In this document: positions 8,552-17,092 of the stretch, piece after piece
Numbering within the stretch: position 1 is the stretch's first letter
Layout: every line of letters starts with the position of its first letter
Assembly (NCBI RefSeq): GCF_030813635.1
Contig: NZ_JAUSUM010000001.1
Coordinates: 372,001-436,000 of the forward strand
DNA: 64,000 bases
Origin: Salibacterium salarium
GTDB lineage: Bacteria > Bacillota > Bacilli > Bacillales > Marinococcaceae
Direction: 5' to 3'
Position numbers and translations under genes: made by a program
The notes under the pieces: generated by a model
Told to the model about the DNA's origin: nothing
Database searches by the model: none
What the model saw: only the letters and a program-made list of their open reading frames with translations

Positions 8552-8711
8552 GATGGACAGGAGATCTCTTATTTTTGCTTTTTTCTCGTTTATAAGTTGT
8601 TCACGGACATTGGATACGCTATTTACTTAGAATCTTGGAACTTGTTCCTTCCTAACGACGATTAGCGGAACAAAAGTCAGCCCGAGTTTTGCCCAATACT
8701 GGTTTATTACA

Positions 8712-8996
8712 AAAGGGGCTGGGACTAAACCTATATAAGATAGAAAAATGCCGAACGATTTTACAAAATCGTTCGGCATTTTTCGTTCCTAAGACAAATC
8801 GCTGCGCCAAAATACTTCGCTTTCCGCGGGCACGGCTCGAGCCTCCTCGGCAGAAAACCCCTGCCTGCGGGGTCTCGAGACACGTGCTTTTCCCGCAGGA
8901 GTCGAAGCATTTTGGCTCCGCTAATATGCAGCTCTTGACCAGCGCAAGACATTCGTGTTTACTACCGCATATTTTTCTTTTGTCCCAACCTCTTTA
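8712..8996. repeat. MITE-like intergenic element with terminal inverted repeats
   Basis: The ends AAAGGGGCTGGGACTAAAC (8714-8732) and the complement of its right end, AAAGAGGTTGGGACAAAAG, match at 15 of 19 positions and face inward. Inside lie a perfect 19-bp-arm hairpin (8744-8783) and a second large imperfect inverted repeat (about 8804-8922) with CTTTCCGCGGGC on the left and TTTTCCCGCAGGAGTC on the right. No gene is inside. The right end abuts the stop codon of the minus-strand gene at 8997. Repeats with these sequences recur between genes in Bacillaceae; copy number here cannot be judged. The flanking gap 8552-8711 holds a further inverted pair (TTGTTCC/GGAACAA, about 8643-8678) and nothing else I recognise. 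Confidence 0.65.
8744..8783. terminator. Perfect bidirectional hairpin terminator
   Basis: Two 19-base arms (AAAAATGCCGAACGATTTT and its exact complement) are separated by two bases. A and T runs on either side make it work in both directions; it would end transcripts of the minus-strand operon at 8997-11420. Confidence 0.85.
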
Positions 8997-9992
8997 TTAG
9001 GAAAACAAGCTAGTACTGTGTTGAGGTTGTACTTTAGCTTTTGGATCAATATAGGCTTTCGCATTGTTTACCGCAATAGGGGCTTCGCCAAAGCCGGTTG
9101 CAATTAACTTTACCTTGCCTTCGTACGTTGCAATATCGCCTGCAGCGTATAATCCATCAACGTTGGTTTCCATTCTCGAGTTCACAACGATGGAATTCTT
9201 TTGTAAATCAAGTCCCCATTCTTTAATAGGGCCAATGGATGACACGAACCCGTGGTTCACAATGACTGAATCGACATCGAGACTCTCTTCTTCAGAGCTG
9301 TTGATGTTTTGTAGGACGGCTTTTGTAATATTTCCATTTTCACTGTGAAACTCTTTTATTTCTGTCGGTGTTTTCACCGTCATGCCGGACTCAAAGAGTT
9401 GTTCGACACTGTGTTCATGAGCACGGAATTTTTCCCGGCGGTGAACAACGGTGACGTTTTTAGCAATAGGTTCAAGCATTAGTGCCCAATCAAGAGCAGA
9501 GTCCCCGCCGCCTGAAATCAAGACTTCCTGCCCGGAGAACGTCTGCAGGTCATTCACGAAATAATGAAGATTTTTGCCTTCATATTGTCTTGCTTCTTCC
9601 AATTTCAGCCGTCGTGGTTCAAAAGCACCGATTCCGGCAGTGACGATGATAGTTTTCGAATAATGTGTTTTTTCATTTGTTGATATTTCGAAGTTACCGT
9701 CCTCGTCTTTGTCGATTTCTTGCACGGTTTCCTCCAACACGATTTCCGGATCAAACGTATTAGCTTGTTCCACCAAGTCATCAACCAGCTTTTGCGCACG
9801 TACACCAGGAAAACCAGCGACATCGTAAATATATTTTTCCGGATAGAGGGTGGAGAGCTGTCCGCCTAATTGAGGCAGACTGTCAATAATTTTTACGCTC
9901 ATTCCTCTCATTCCTGCATAAAACGCAGCAAATAGTCCAGTTGGACCACCGCCGATTATTGTTATATCAAAAAGTTCTTCTTCACTTATCAT
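8997..9992 (-). CDS. Ferredoxin-NADP+ reductase, thioredoxin-reductase-like (YumC type)
   Basis: A 331-residue flavoprotein of the thioredoxin-reductase-like FNR class. It has the N-terminal FAD site [19 protein letters not shown], the NADP site [15 protein letters not shown] near the middle, and the C-terminal [14 protein letters not shown] typical of FNR2/YumC. The redox-active CxxC of true thioredoxin reductase is missing, so it should pass electrons from NADPH to a ferredoxin. The Rieske ferredoxin encoded just upstream is an obvious partner. I prefer the ATG at 9992, which has GTGGGTG about 6 bases ahead; a GTG at 10001 has no comparable site. It is the last gene of a three-gene operon. 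Confidence 0.88.
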   Translation of the reverse strand: MISEEELFDITIIGGGPTGLFAAFYAGMRGMSVKIIDSLPQLGGQLSTLYPEKYIYDVAGFPGVRAQKLVDDLVEQANTFDPEIVLEETVQEIDKDEDGNFEISTNEKTHYSKTIIVTAGIGAFEPRRLKLEEARQYEGKNLHYFVNDLQTFSGQEVLISGGGDSALDWALMLEPIAKNVTVVHRREKFRAHEHSVEQLFESGMTVKTPTEIKEFHSENGNITKAVLQNINSSEEESLDVDSVIVNHGFVSSIGPIKEWGLDLQKNSIVVNSRMETNVDGLYAAGDIATYEGKVKLIATGFGEAPIAVNNAKAYIDPKAKVQPQHSTSLFS

Positions 9993-10004
9993 AGATATCA
10001 CCCA

Positions 10005-10364
10005 CTAACCATTGTATACAATAACTTCATCGTTTTCGACGGTTACATTAAAATTTTTAATTTTAAATTTTTCGTTTACAAGCATGCGGCCCTCATTTTT
10101 TATATCAAATTCACGGCTGTGCCAAGGACAGCGCAAAATGTCTCCGTCTTTTTCAAAGGCATATTCGCCGACATGTTCGGTTGGAGCGGGTGCCCCGCAC
10201 AATTTTCCTTTTGACAAGGGGGCACCTTGGTGAATACATCTATTCAAAAAGGCATAATAATGGCCATCTGAAGCTCGGCATACAACGATTGAATGCTTGC
10301 CAAGCGTACTTTCCATCATTTCTCCCGGTTGCAAATCTTCTTTGTGACAAACCGTTTGTTCCAT
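10005..10364 (-). CDS. Rieske [2Fe-2S] ferredoxin-like protein
   Basis: A 119-residue soluble Rieske protein. The iron-sulfur ligands are present as Cys43-Ile-His45 (NRCIHQGAPL) and Cys79-Pro-Trp-His82 (LRCPWHSREF). The spacing of 33 residues between the two ligand pairs is about twice that of the small dioxygenase ferredoxins (about 16), so the loop SKGKLCGAPAPTEHVGEYAF is an insertion of the kind seen in some larger Rieske families. There is no signal peptide or anchor. It lies 15 bp after the amidohydrolase gene and 12 bp before the reductase gene, with AGGAGGTCATAAGG at its ATG. It is inferred to shuttle electrons from the reductase to an oxygenase not encoded in this window. Confidence 0.88.
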   Translation of the reverse strand: MEQTVCHKEDLQPGEMMESTLGKHSIVVCRASDGHYYAFLNRCIHQGAPLSKGKLCGAPAPTEHVGEYAFEKDGDILRCPWHSREFDIKNEGRMLVNEKFKIKNFNVTVENDEVIVYNG

Positions 10365-10379
10365 CCTTATGACCTCCTA

Positions 10380-11420
10380 TTACTTACGGAATTTTGGGTA
10401 AAAATTTCTCGCATTTTCGGAGAATAATTTCTTCTTCAAATCGTCATCGAGATTTGGCGGCAAAGCTTCCGCAGGGGAGTCATAGTCCCAGTGCGGGTAG
10501 TCGGTAGAAAAGGAAATCACTTCGTCTGAACCGATTTGATCGATGATTTGCATAAGTTCTTTTTTCTTCATTTCTTCTAATGGCTGGGTGGTAAAACACA
10601 TATGCTCGCGAATGATATCACTTGGCATCCGTTTCACCCAAGGTACTTCGTGGCGTAAGTCTTTATATTGTTGATCCATTTTTTTCATGAGAAATGGAAC
10701 GTACGTAAACCCGCCTTCAATCATAATTAGTTTGAGTTTAGGGAATTTTTCGAATACACCGTTGAATATCATGTTCGTAATAACGTTCATATGGGAAAGT
10801 GGGATCAACGTGTGCCATTCGATAAAGTATTTCGGCCATTTGCCATAATATAGCGGTGGTTCGTTATGGTGCATACCAATAGCAAGATCATGCTTTTCAG
10901 CTGCTTCGAAAATCGGGTGATAGTAGGCATCTCCCCATAAAATATCATCAATTGGAAGGAGAACCTGGACCATCTTAGGGTGAGAACCAAGTCGTTCGAT
11001 TTCTTTCACTGCGCCTTGTGGATCTTGAGCTGCAATATGAATCGACCCGTATAGACGGTCATCATGATCGAGCCATTTATCAATTTGCCAATCGTTATAA
11101 GCTGTAGCAAGAGCAGTTGCCATTTCGTACCATCCGTGCATGGAAGAAGGGGATGGGTCGAGCGCCCCTGTTAGAATTCCTTTTTCATGACCGTTTTGGT
11201 CTAGTAGTTGTTCCTGCATAAAGGCTAAATCTGTTCCGGCAGGGCGTCCGTCCGGAACTTTTGCGTCAGCTCGGTCTACACCTGCAACAGCCGGCTGGGT
11301 ATAAGGCATATGTTTTTCCTGAATCCAATGACAATCCTCGATATAACGTCTCCATGGCTGCTCCAAATAAGGCAGCAATTCCTCATACATCACTCTTTCG
11401 TGAATATCCGTATCAATCAT
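10380..11420 (-). CDS. Amidohydrolase-2 (ACMSD/decarboxylase-like) family protein
   Basis: A 346-residue metal-dependent TIM barrel of the amidohydrolase-2 family (PF04909). Landmarks are MIDTDIHE at the N-terminus (the usual D-x-H ligand strand), AIGMHHNEPP, MIEGGFTYVPFLM and the C-terminal FSTDYPHWDYDSP, whose Asp is the conserved metal/catalytic residue. Members hydrolyse C-N or C-C bonds or decarboxylate aromatic acids and cyclic ketone products. First gene of the operon with a Rieske ferredoxin and its reductase, which suggests catabolism of an aromatic or cyclic compound. RBS AGGAGGAGTCACA. The actual substrate is not apparent. Confidence 0.82.
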   Translation of the reverse strand: MIDTDIHERVMYEELLPYLEQPWRRYIEDCHWIQEKHMPYTQPAVAGVDRADAKVPDGRPAGTDLAFMQEQLLDQNGHEKGILTGALDPSPSSMHGWYEMATALATAYNDWQIDKWLDHDDRLYGSIHIAAQDPQGAVKEIERLGSHPKMVQVLLPIDDILWGDAYYHPIFEAAEKHDLAIGMHHNEPPLYYGKWPKYFIEWHTLIPLSHMNVITNMIFNGVFEKFPKLKLIMIEGGFTYVPFLMKKMDQQYKDLRHEVPWVKRMPSDIIREHMCFTTQPLEEMKKKELMQIIDQIGSDEVISFSTDYPHWDYDSPAEALPPNLDDDLKKKLFSENARNFYPKFRK

Positions 11421-11460
11421 TGTGACTCCTCCTTTGTCTCATACAGAGATTTGTGCAATT

Positions 11461-11489
11461 ATTAAAATCATGTAATATAAATTTATCAA
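11461..11489 (-). promoter_or_regulatory. Candidate SigA promoter of the amidohydrolase operon
   Basis: On the minus strand TTGATA (11489-11484) and TTTAAT (11466-11461) are separated by 17 bp, about 40 bp before the start codon. Confidence 0.4.
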
Positions 11490-11560
11490 CTGGGATAAAT
11501 CCTATCACAGTGCTGATTTTCCACCAAAGTTTCTGACTGGCTGCTACATTAGGTTAGAAC

Positions 11561-11600
11561 GTTCAGTGAAGTTCAGTGAAGTTCAGTGAACTTCAGTGCC
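11561..11600. repeat. Tandem 10-bp direct repeats upstream of the amidohydrolase operon
   Basis: Three exact copies of GTTCAGTGAA followed by a fourth degenerate one (CTTCAGTGCC) lie about 70-110 bp upstream of the candidate -35. A 10-bp period puts every copy on the same DNA face, as expected for cooperative regulator binding. Confidence 0.7.
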
Positions 11601-11618
11601 TTTTTTTCAAAAAATTAT

Positions 11619-11632
11619 TGATATCGTTTTCA
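11619..11632. promoter_or_regulatory. Candidate cre box
   Basis: TGATATCGTTTTCA matches the cre consensus TGWNANCGNTNWCA at every position. It lies upstream of the amidohydrolase operon, beyond the direct repeats, and may be too far for simple repression. The gap 11421-11753 otherwise holds the promoter and repeats listed and no gene. Confidence 0.45.
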
Positions 11633-11753
11633 TAATAAAAAGAAAATAGCGAAATAAGGGTTTAATTATTGGGAATAATACTGCCCCGACACTAAAGTCC
11701 GTGCATCTGCCACTCGTTTTAACTGAAATAAAGGAACGAAACCCCGTTTACGA

Positions 11754-11803
11754 AAAAGAGGCTGTCCGTAAAAGTAGTTTGACCTACTTTTACGGACAGC
11801 CCC
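11754..11803 (-). terminator. Terminator of the chemoreceptor gene
   Basis: A perfect 18-bp stem (GGCTGTCCGTAAAAGTAG and its complement, 11760-11777 with 11784-11801, 6-base loop) is followed on the minus strand by a T-rich tract. Confidence 0.9.
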
Positions 11804-11811
11804 CAAGACAG

Positions 11812-13518
11812 CTATAATTTGAATTTATTTGCTAATTCGTTCAATTCTTCTGCCATTTGAGAAAGGGATTCTGCACTTCCAGAGACCTCCTGCATCGAGG
11901 ACGTTTGTTGTTGAGCGGTGGATGATACTTGTTCAATCCCCGCTGAAGTTTCCTCTGAAGTTGCTGCGATTTCTTGTCCTGACTCGCTGACTTTTTTACT
12001 ATTTGATGAGATATTGGACAGATTCGCTGATACGTTTTGAATACGTTCTTTGATTGTCGATATAGATTGATTGATAGTTTCAAAGTAATCGCGGCTGTTG
12101 TGCACTTGCTGACTGCCTTTTTCTACCGTAGTGTGGCCTTCTTCAAGTGATTGTACGACCGTTTTAGTATCGGTTTGAATGCCGTGAATAATACCTGTGA
12201 TATCAGAGACGGAATTGGCTACTTGTTCCGCTAACTTTCGCACCTCATCTGCGACAACAGCAAACCCTTTTCCTGATTCTCCAGCACGCGCTGCTTCAAT
12301 CGCAGCATTTAATGCAAGTAAGTTCGTTTGTTCTGCAATATTTTCAATAACCTCAATCAGTTTAGATATTTCTTCGGATCTCTGCTCTAATCCTTTGACT
12401 TTATCCGATGTGTCTTTTACAAGAGATGTAATATTATTCATTTGACTTACGGAATGTTCCATTTGATCTTTGCCTTCTTGAGACATGTTACTAACATCTT
12501 CAGAGTTTTGCTCTAAAACTTTGCTTTCATCATTAGATATGCGTATTTGTTCATTGAGTTCTCCGATAATAGATGAAATTTCTGTAGAGGAACTCGCTTG
12601 TTCTTCCGATCCATGGGATAGTTCTTGCATGGTTGATGAAATTTGTTCAGCACCAGAACTCACTTCATATGAAGACTGTGTTAACTCTTCACTTCGACTG
12701 CTTACTTGCTCTGAAATATTCTGAATTTGATAGATCATATTTTTCAAGCTGTCTATCATTTCGTTGATGCCATTGGAGATTTGACCGATTTCGTCTTTTC
12801 CTTGATACGAAATTTTGTCTACGTTTAGCTCTCCGTTGCTAACTTTTTCACTTATTTGAACAACTTCTTGTAAATTTCGGCTTACTAGTTTACTTATGAT
12901 AATGACAATGACACTTCCTAATACCGTAGAGGCAACAACGGCTCCTATAAGCGTCCAGAAGGACATGTTGGTTATTGACTTGGCTTCGTTTACGCTGGCT
13001 AAGCGTTCTTCGTCAACAATAGTTCTAAGGTTATTGAGTAATTCATTACTTTCTGCACGTAATTGTGTCGTTTGATATCCAAGTGCTTCGGCTTCTTCTA
13101 TATTCCCATCTTCTACTGCGGGCACGATTTCATTTAAAAATATATCAGTCATTTCTTGGTTTTTTTCTTGAATTTGATTAAAAAGGGACTTCTGCTCCTC
13201 TGTCTCCATTTTGGGTTCTATCGTGTCTTGTAACTTTTTAAACTCACTTAGTATCGTTTCGTATTCATCTATCATGGCTGGTTCCTCTGAAATAAGATAG
13301 TCGCCAATCCGGGAGTCTTTCGAACTGAAAAGGGAAGTCATTTCCGTGATGTTTACAGATCGTTCGGCTCGACGATCCATCGCATCAATATTTTCTTCCA
13401 CGTTATCAAGTTGGATAGAAACGATAATAGTCGAAATAATAAATAAGAGAATGACGACGGTTAAAGCAATGCCAAATTTCTGACCGATTTTTATATTATT
13501 CCATTTAAAAATGTTCAT
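11812..13518 (-). CDS. Methyl-accepting chemotaxis protein
   Basis: A 568-residue membrane chemoreceptor. A first membrane helix (about 14-34, [19 protein letters not shown]) is followed by an extracytoplasmic four-helix-type sensor of about 150 residues, a second helix (about 187-208), a HAMP linker and a long coiled-coil signalling domain. The hairpin tip is the invariant [21 protein letters not shown]-like sequence with [17 protein letters not shown] after it, which binds CheA and CheW. Gln/Glu-rich heptads on both sides provide methylation sites. The ligand is unknown. It is transcribed alone; an extended -10 (TGGTATAAA) is visible upstream on the minus strand, and there is no obvious SigD promoter. 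Confidence 0.92.
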   Translation of the reverse strand: MNIFKWNNIKIGQKFGIALTVVILLFIISTIIVSIQLDNVEENIDAMDRRAERSVNITEMTSLFSSKDSRIGDYLISEEPAMIDEYETILSEFKKLQDTIEPKMETEEQKSLFNQIQEKNQEMTDIFLNEIVPAVEDGNIEEAEALGYQTTQLRAESNELLNNLRTIVDEERLASVNEAKSITNMSFWTLIGAVVASTVLGSVIVIIISKLVSRNLQEVVQISEKVSNGELNVDKISYQGKDEIGQISNGINEMIDSLKNMIYQIQNISEQVSSRSEELTQSSYEVSSGAEQISSTMQELSHGSEEQASSSTEISSIIGELNEQIRISNDESKVLEQNSEDVSNMSQEGKDQMEHSVSQMNNITSLVKDTSDKVKGLEQRSEEISKLIEVIENIAEQTNLLALNAAIEAARAGESGKGFAVVADEVRKLAEQVANSVSDITGIIHGIQTDTKTVVQSLEEGHTTVEKGSQQVHNSRDYFETINQSISTIKERIQNVSANLSNISSNSKKVSESGQEIAATSEETSAGIEQVSSTAQQQTSSMQEVSGSAESLSQMAEELNELANKFKL

Positions 13519-13665
13519 AAGCCTTTAGTCCTTCCTGTGCATATAGTTTTAATATAATACCTTTATACCATATTTTTGTTTTAATAACTATGAAAAATTT
13601 GTCGAAAATATCAGAAATATAACTTAGTCCTGGTTTTATGGAATTGATTATATAGTAATTTATTC

Positions 13666-13689
13666 ATCAAACGTTTGTTTAATTTATCC
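13666..13689 (-). promoter_or_regulatory. 24-bp element shared with 55001-55024
   Basis: Read on the minus strand, this site is identical at 23 of 24 bases to 55001-55024. The centre is the palindrome CAAACGTTTG, flanked by AATTAAA on the left and AT on the right. It lies 147 bp upstream of the chemoreceptor start, in the same orientation as that gene. It looks like a binding site for one regulator. The rest of 13519-13754 holds only the putative chemoreceptor promoter. Confidence 0.55.
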
Positions 13690-13754
13690 TGTTTAAAATG
13701 GAGAATGATTGGATTATTTTCGTTATCTAATGATTTTTTCCTATTCCTAATCAT

Positions 13755-13785
13755 AAAAATGTCCTCCAAATCTGGTTGGAAGACA
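13755..13785 (-). terminator. Terminator of the rpiR-gntK-rpiA operon
   Basis: On the minus strand TGTCTTCCAA pairs with TTGGAGGACA (one G-U) around a 6-base loop and is followed by TTTTTAT. Confidence 0.75.
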
Positions 13786-13824
13786 CTTTATCTGCATTTT
13801 TTTCAAATCCCTTGAGTGTTGTTT

Positions 13825-14544
13825 TTAGTCCTTCCTTGCCATAAGTACATTGACATGTTCCTTTTCACTAATCACCACAGTATCCGCGAGATTAACGTAT
13901 AACCCTGTTTCTACGACGCCGACGAGGTTTTTTAATTGGTCGTGCAGTGCTTTCGGGTTTGGAATATGTTCGAAGCTACAATCTACGATATAGTTCCCGT
14001 TGTCAGAAATAAAAATATCCCCATCTTTTCGTCTTAACACAGGCTCACAATCCAGCTGTGAGAGGATGTGATTGGCAGTTACCTCCCAACCGAACGGAAC
14101 GATTTCAATAGGAAGAGGGATCTTCCCCAATTGTGAAACGAGTTTGGGTTTGTCACCAATAATTACTACTTCTTTCGAAGCGTTGTTAACTATTTTTTCT
14201 CTCACCAGCGAACCGCCCCCGCCTTTTAGAAGATTAAAATCGGGGTCAATCTCATCCGCTCCGTCAATGGCGAGGTCCAGTGTTAGATTTTCATGAAAAT
14301 CGGTAAGAGGTATTTGTAACTCTATTGCCCAGTTTTCTGTTCTTTTCGAGGACGGAATTCCTTTAACTTGTAACCCTTGCTCGACTTTTTGACTAAGCTC
14401 TTTCATCATCCAGTATACTGTAGAGCCCGAACCTAATCCGATAATCATACCATTCTTTATGAAGTCAACTGATTTTTCAGCGGCTGCCTTTTTATCATAA
14501 TCACTTTGTGTTGTTAGCTCGTTATAATTGTTTTTTTCAACCAT
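13825..14544 (-). CDS. rpiA: Ribose-5-phosphate isomerase A
   Basis: A 239-residue cytosolic enzyme interconverting ribulose 5-phosphate and ribose 5-phosphate. All family blocks are present: the phosphate loop GLGSGSTVYWM, DLAIDGADEID with the catalytic Asp residues, KGGGGSLVREKI with the Lys and Glu of the active site, and the C-terminal GVVETGLYVN. Length is typical of RpiA. It is the fourth gene of an operon with an RpiR regulator, gluconokinase and a 2-hydroxyacid dehydrogenase, and so handles the ribulose 5-phosphate made from 6-phosphogluconate by the divergent gnd. RBS GGAGGGAATAAGAA. Confidence 0.95.
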   Translation of the reverse strand: MVEKNNYNELTTQSDYDKKAAAEKSVDFIKNGMIIGLGSGSTVYWMMKELSQKVEQGLQVKGIPSSKRTENWAIELQIPLTDFHENLTLDLAIDGADEIDPDFNLLKGGGGSLVREKIVNNASKEVVIIGDKPKLVSQLGKIPLPIEIVPFGWEVTANHILSQLDCEPVLRRKDGDIFISDNGNYIVDCSFEHIPNPKALHDQLKNLVGVVETGLYVNLADTVVISEKEHVNVLMARKD

Positions 14545-14562
14545 TTCTTATTCCCTCCGCTG

Positions 14563-15537
14563 TTAGTCCTGTTTTAATTCTTGGTTTACTAGATAGGTTG
14601 GAAAATTGCCTTGTAAAACATCGGCTACGTTTTGAGCTGTTTTTTGTTTTAACTCCGTTTCTGATTCGGCTGAGTAGAACGCAGCATGAGGGTTAAGGAT
14701 GACATTGTCCATCTCCAATAATGGATTATCACGTGAAATTGGTTCTGTTTCTATAACATCCAGTCCCGCGCCAGCTATTTCCCCTGCTTGTAATGCTCTT
14801 ATTAATGCCGCTTCGTCTATAACGGGACCGCGGGCAGTGTTAATGACAAAGGCTTCTTTTTTCATCTTTTTAAACTGGTCATTGCTTAACATTCCTTGTG
14901 TATGTTTGTTAAGTGGGGGATGGACAGAGATGAAATCGGATTCATAACAAAGCTCGTCGAGTTCAACGATACGTACTCCCATAGATGCCGCTACGTCGGC
15001 AGAAGCGAAAGGATCATAGGTGATGATATCTAATCCAAAGGCTTGTGCTTTTTTCGCCAGCATTTGTGGAATATTCCCAAAACCGACTAGACCAAGCGTT
15101 TGTTCACTTAATCGATAGACGGGTTTCATGATTTTTGCATCCCATTTTCCATTTTGGACAGATTCATGAAGTTGAACAATCTTTCTCGCAGAGGCAAGCA
15201 GTAAGGCAAAAGCGTGATTGGATACTTCCTCAGCGCAATAATCGGTAACGTTGCTTATCATTATTCCTTTCTCGGTAGCCGCTTTGACGTCGATGGTGTC
15301 AAAACCGACACCATATCTTGCAATGACTTTACAGTTATCTAAGCTTTGAATAACCTTTTCAGAGATAGGAGCATACTGACTAATTATTCCATCTACACCT
15401 TGAGCCGCTTCAATTACGTCTTCTTCTGTGCGGCACTGTGCGGTGATAAGTTCGGCATCCACCGTCTCTAAAACCTCTGTTTCAGGGGATAGCGTGTCAT
15501 AGGTGTAATCCGTTACTAATACTTTGAATTTACTCAT
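14563..15537 (-). CDS. D-2-hydroxyacid dehydrogenase family (C-terminal-binding-protein/SerA-like)
   Basis: A 324-residue NAD-dependent dehydrogenase. It has the first-domain RYGVGFDTIDV, the dinucleotide loop GLVGFGNIPQML, and the catalytic Arg (NTARGPVIDE), Glu (VIETEP) and His (NPHAAFYS). In the glycine loop the usual final Gly is replaced by Pro (GxGxxP), which is seen in the CtBP-like subgroup. I start it at the ATG at 15537, where AGAGG lies 7 bases upstream; this overlaps the gluconokinase stop by 8 bases, so translation is probably coupled. The gene neighbourhood suggests reduction of a keto-acid related to gluconate, for example 2-ketogluconate, but this is inference. Confidence 0.85.
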   Translation of the reverse strand: MSKFKVLVTDYTYDTLSPETEVLETVDAELITAQCRTEEDVIEAAQGVDGIISQYAPISEKVIQSLDNCKVIARYGVGFDTIDVKAATEKGIMISNVTDYCAEEVSNHAFALLLASARKIVQLHESVQNGKWDAKIMKPVYRLSEQTLGLVGFGNIPQMLAKKAQAFGLDIITYDPFASADVAASMGVRIVELDELCYESDFISVHPPLNKHTQGMLSNDQFKKMKKEAFVINTARGPVIDEAALIRALQAGEIAGAGLDVIETEPISRDNPLLEMDNVILNPHAAFYSAESETELKQKTAQNVADVLQGNFPTYLVNQELKQD

Positions 15538-17062
15538 GGTTAACCTCTTCTTGTGCAATATTGATTTGGTGAAGCCAGTGGGCAATGGAGCTTGTTTGTT
15601 CCGTTAAGCGTTTGAATAACTGGTAGAGCTCGTGATATGTTCTATTGTTTTCTTGTTGATAAGGAATCGTTGTTTGAAATTCGATGTCTTGGGTTCCTTC
15701 TTCATAGGAAGACAGTGTTCCAATTGCAATTAAGGCAGTGCAGGCAGCGCCCCAAGCGGAACTTTGGTGACTAACGGGTACTTTTACGGTGCGCCCGAAG
15801 ACATCTGCAAGAATTTGCAGCCATAGCTCCGACCGGGCGAATCCACCGTTTGCATAAATAGTATCTGATGAATGTCCGAGGGTATCCATCGCTTCCTGAA
15901 TGCTGTAAAGTGCATAGATGACGCCTTCTAGACCCGCACGAGCCATATGAGCATTTGTATGAGAATGGCTCAGCCCAAAGAAGCTACCCTTTAACGTAGC
16001 ATCCCAATGTGGGGCACGTTCCCCGTTTAAAAACGGTAAAAACAAGAGACCGTTACTGCCGGCTTTAATGTTTCCTGCCATTTCTAAGTAAGACTCCACT
16101 TCAGACTTTTCCGACTGCTGCTCCGGCGATTGCACAGTTTTGCGGAGCCAATCCAACACGTTTCCTCCATTGTTCGTAGGACCGCCCATGACATATTGGT
16201 TTTCGTTTACCGCATAACAAAAAACGCGCATTTGTGGATCAAGCAAAGGTTTATTCACAAATTGCCGCACCGCTCCACTTGTTCCTACCGTAATGACGGT
16301 TTTGCTGTTGTCCACAGCACCGACACCGATGTTAGCTAAAGGTCCGTCACTTGCACCGACAGCAACAGGTATATCTTGCTGCAACCCAGTTTGAAGGGAG
16401 ATTTTTTTGTCCAAACCAGTGACGATATGAGTCGGTGGTACAGGTGTGGACAGCTGTTCTGCAGAAATCCCAGCGTACTCAAGAGCATAAGAATCCCATT
16501 CCAAATGATGAATGTTAAACAGACCTGAAGCAGAGGCGGTTGCATAATCCACGACAGCTTGGTTGAACCATTTGCGCAAAATATATTCCTTCATAGAAAT
16601 ATAGCTTGCGGCAGTTTTATACGGATAGTAGTTTTCTTCATACATCCAACGCAGTTTAAGAAGCGGTGACATAGGATGAATGGGTGTACCTGTGTTTTCA
16701 TATAATGCTTTTCTCTCGTCCGGGCGAAGGCGTTCTACTTGAGGAACGCTGCGTCGGTCGGACCAAATAATCACATTAGTAAGCGGTCTCATAGAATCGT
16801 CAACACAAATGAGGGAGTGCATAGCAGAAGAAATTCCGATAGCTTGAAAGTCTGTAGAAGACAGATCGGAAGTGGACACTACCTCGTGTAACGAACTGAT
16901 AAGTGCTTGTTCAATTTCATGTGGATCTTGTTCCATGTGACCAGGATAGGGTTCAAGCACAGGATATGGTGTTTCCGCTTCTGTAATAACGGAACCATTG
17001 GAGTGAAACACCACCGCTTTTGCACTAGTCGTTCCTATATCTATACCAATGACGGCTTTCAT
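15530..17062 (-). CDS. gntK: Gluconokinase, FGGY family
   Basis: A 510-residue FGGY carbohydrate kinase, the length of B. subtilis GntK. The N-terminal ATP phosphate-1 motif GIDIGTTSAKAVVF, the sugar-binding TSDLSS..GISSAMHSL region, GASDGPLANIGVGA and the C-terminal NGGFARSELWLQILADVFG (FGGY signature 2) are intact. It should convert gluconate plus ATP to 6-phosphogluconate. The identification as gluconokinase, rather than another FGGY kinase, rests on the linked gnd and rpiA and on the SAMHS segment. The ATG at 17062 has AAAGGA about 8 bases ahead and is preferred over an in-frame codon 30 bases upstream. Confidence 0.88.
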   Translation of the reverse strand: MKAVIGIDIGTTSAKAVVFHSNGSVITEAETPYPVLEPYPGHMEQDPHEIEQALISSLHEVVSTSDLSSTDFQAIGISSAMHSLICVDDSMRPLTNVIIWSDRRSVPQVERLRPDERKALYENTGTPIHPMSPLLKLRWMYEENYYPYKTAASYISMKEYILRKWFNQAVVDYATASASGLFNIHHLEWDSYALEYAGISAEQLSTPVPPTHIVTGLDKKISLQTGLQQDIPVAVGASDGPLANIGVGAVDNSKTVITVGTSGAVRQFVNKPLLDPQMRVFCYAVNENQYVMGGPTNNGGNVLDWLRKTVQSPEQQSEKSEVESYLEMAGNIKAGSNGLLFLPFLNGERAPHWDATLKGSFFGLSHSHTNAHMARAGLEGVIYALYSIQEAMDTLGHSSDTIYANGGFARSELWLQILADVFGRTVKVPVSHQSSAWGAACTALIAIGTLSSYEEGTQDIEFQTTIPYQQENNRTYHELYQLFKRLTEQTSSIAHWLHQINIAQEEVNHE

Positions 17063-17092
17063 TTCAATCGTCCTTTCTGTTGCGAAGTGCAA

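Noticed and set aside
8689-9000. Open frames on both strands across the palindromic element
   Set aside because: They arise from the GC-rich inverted repeat; no RBS and no recognisable protein.
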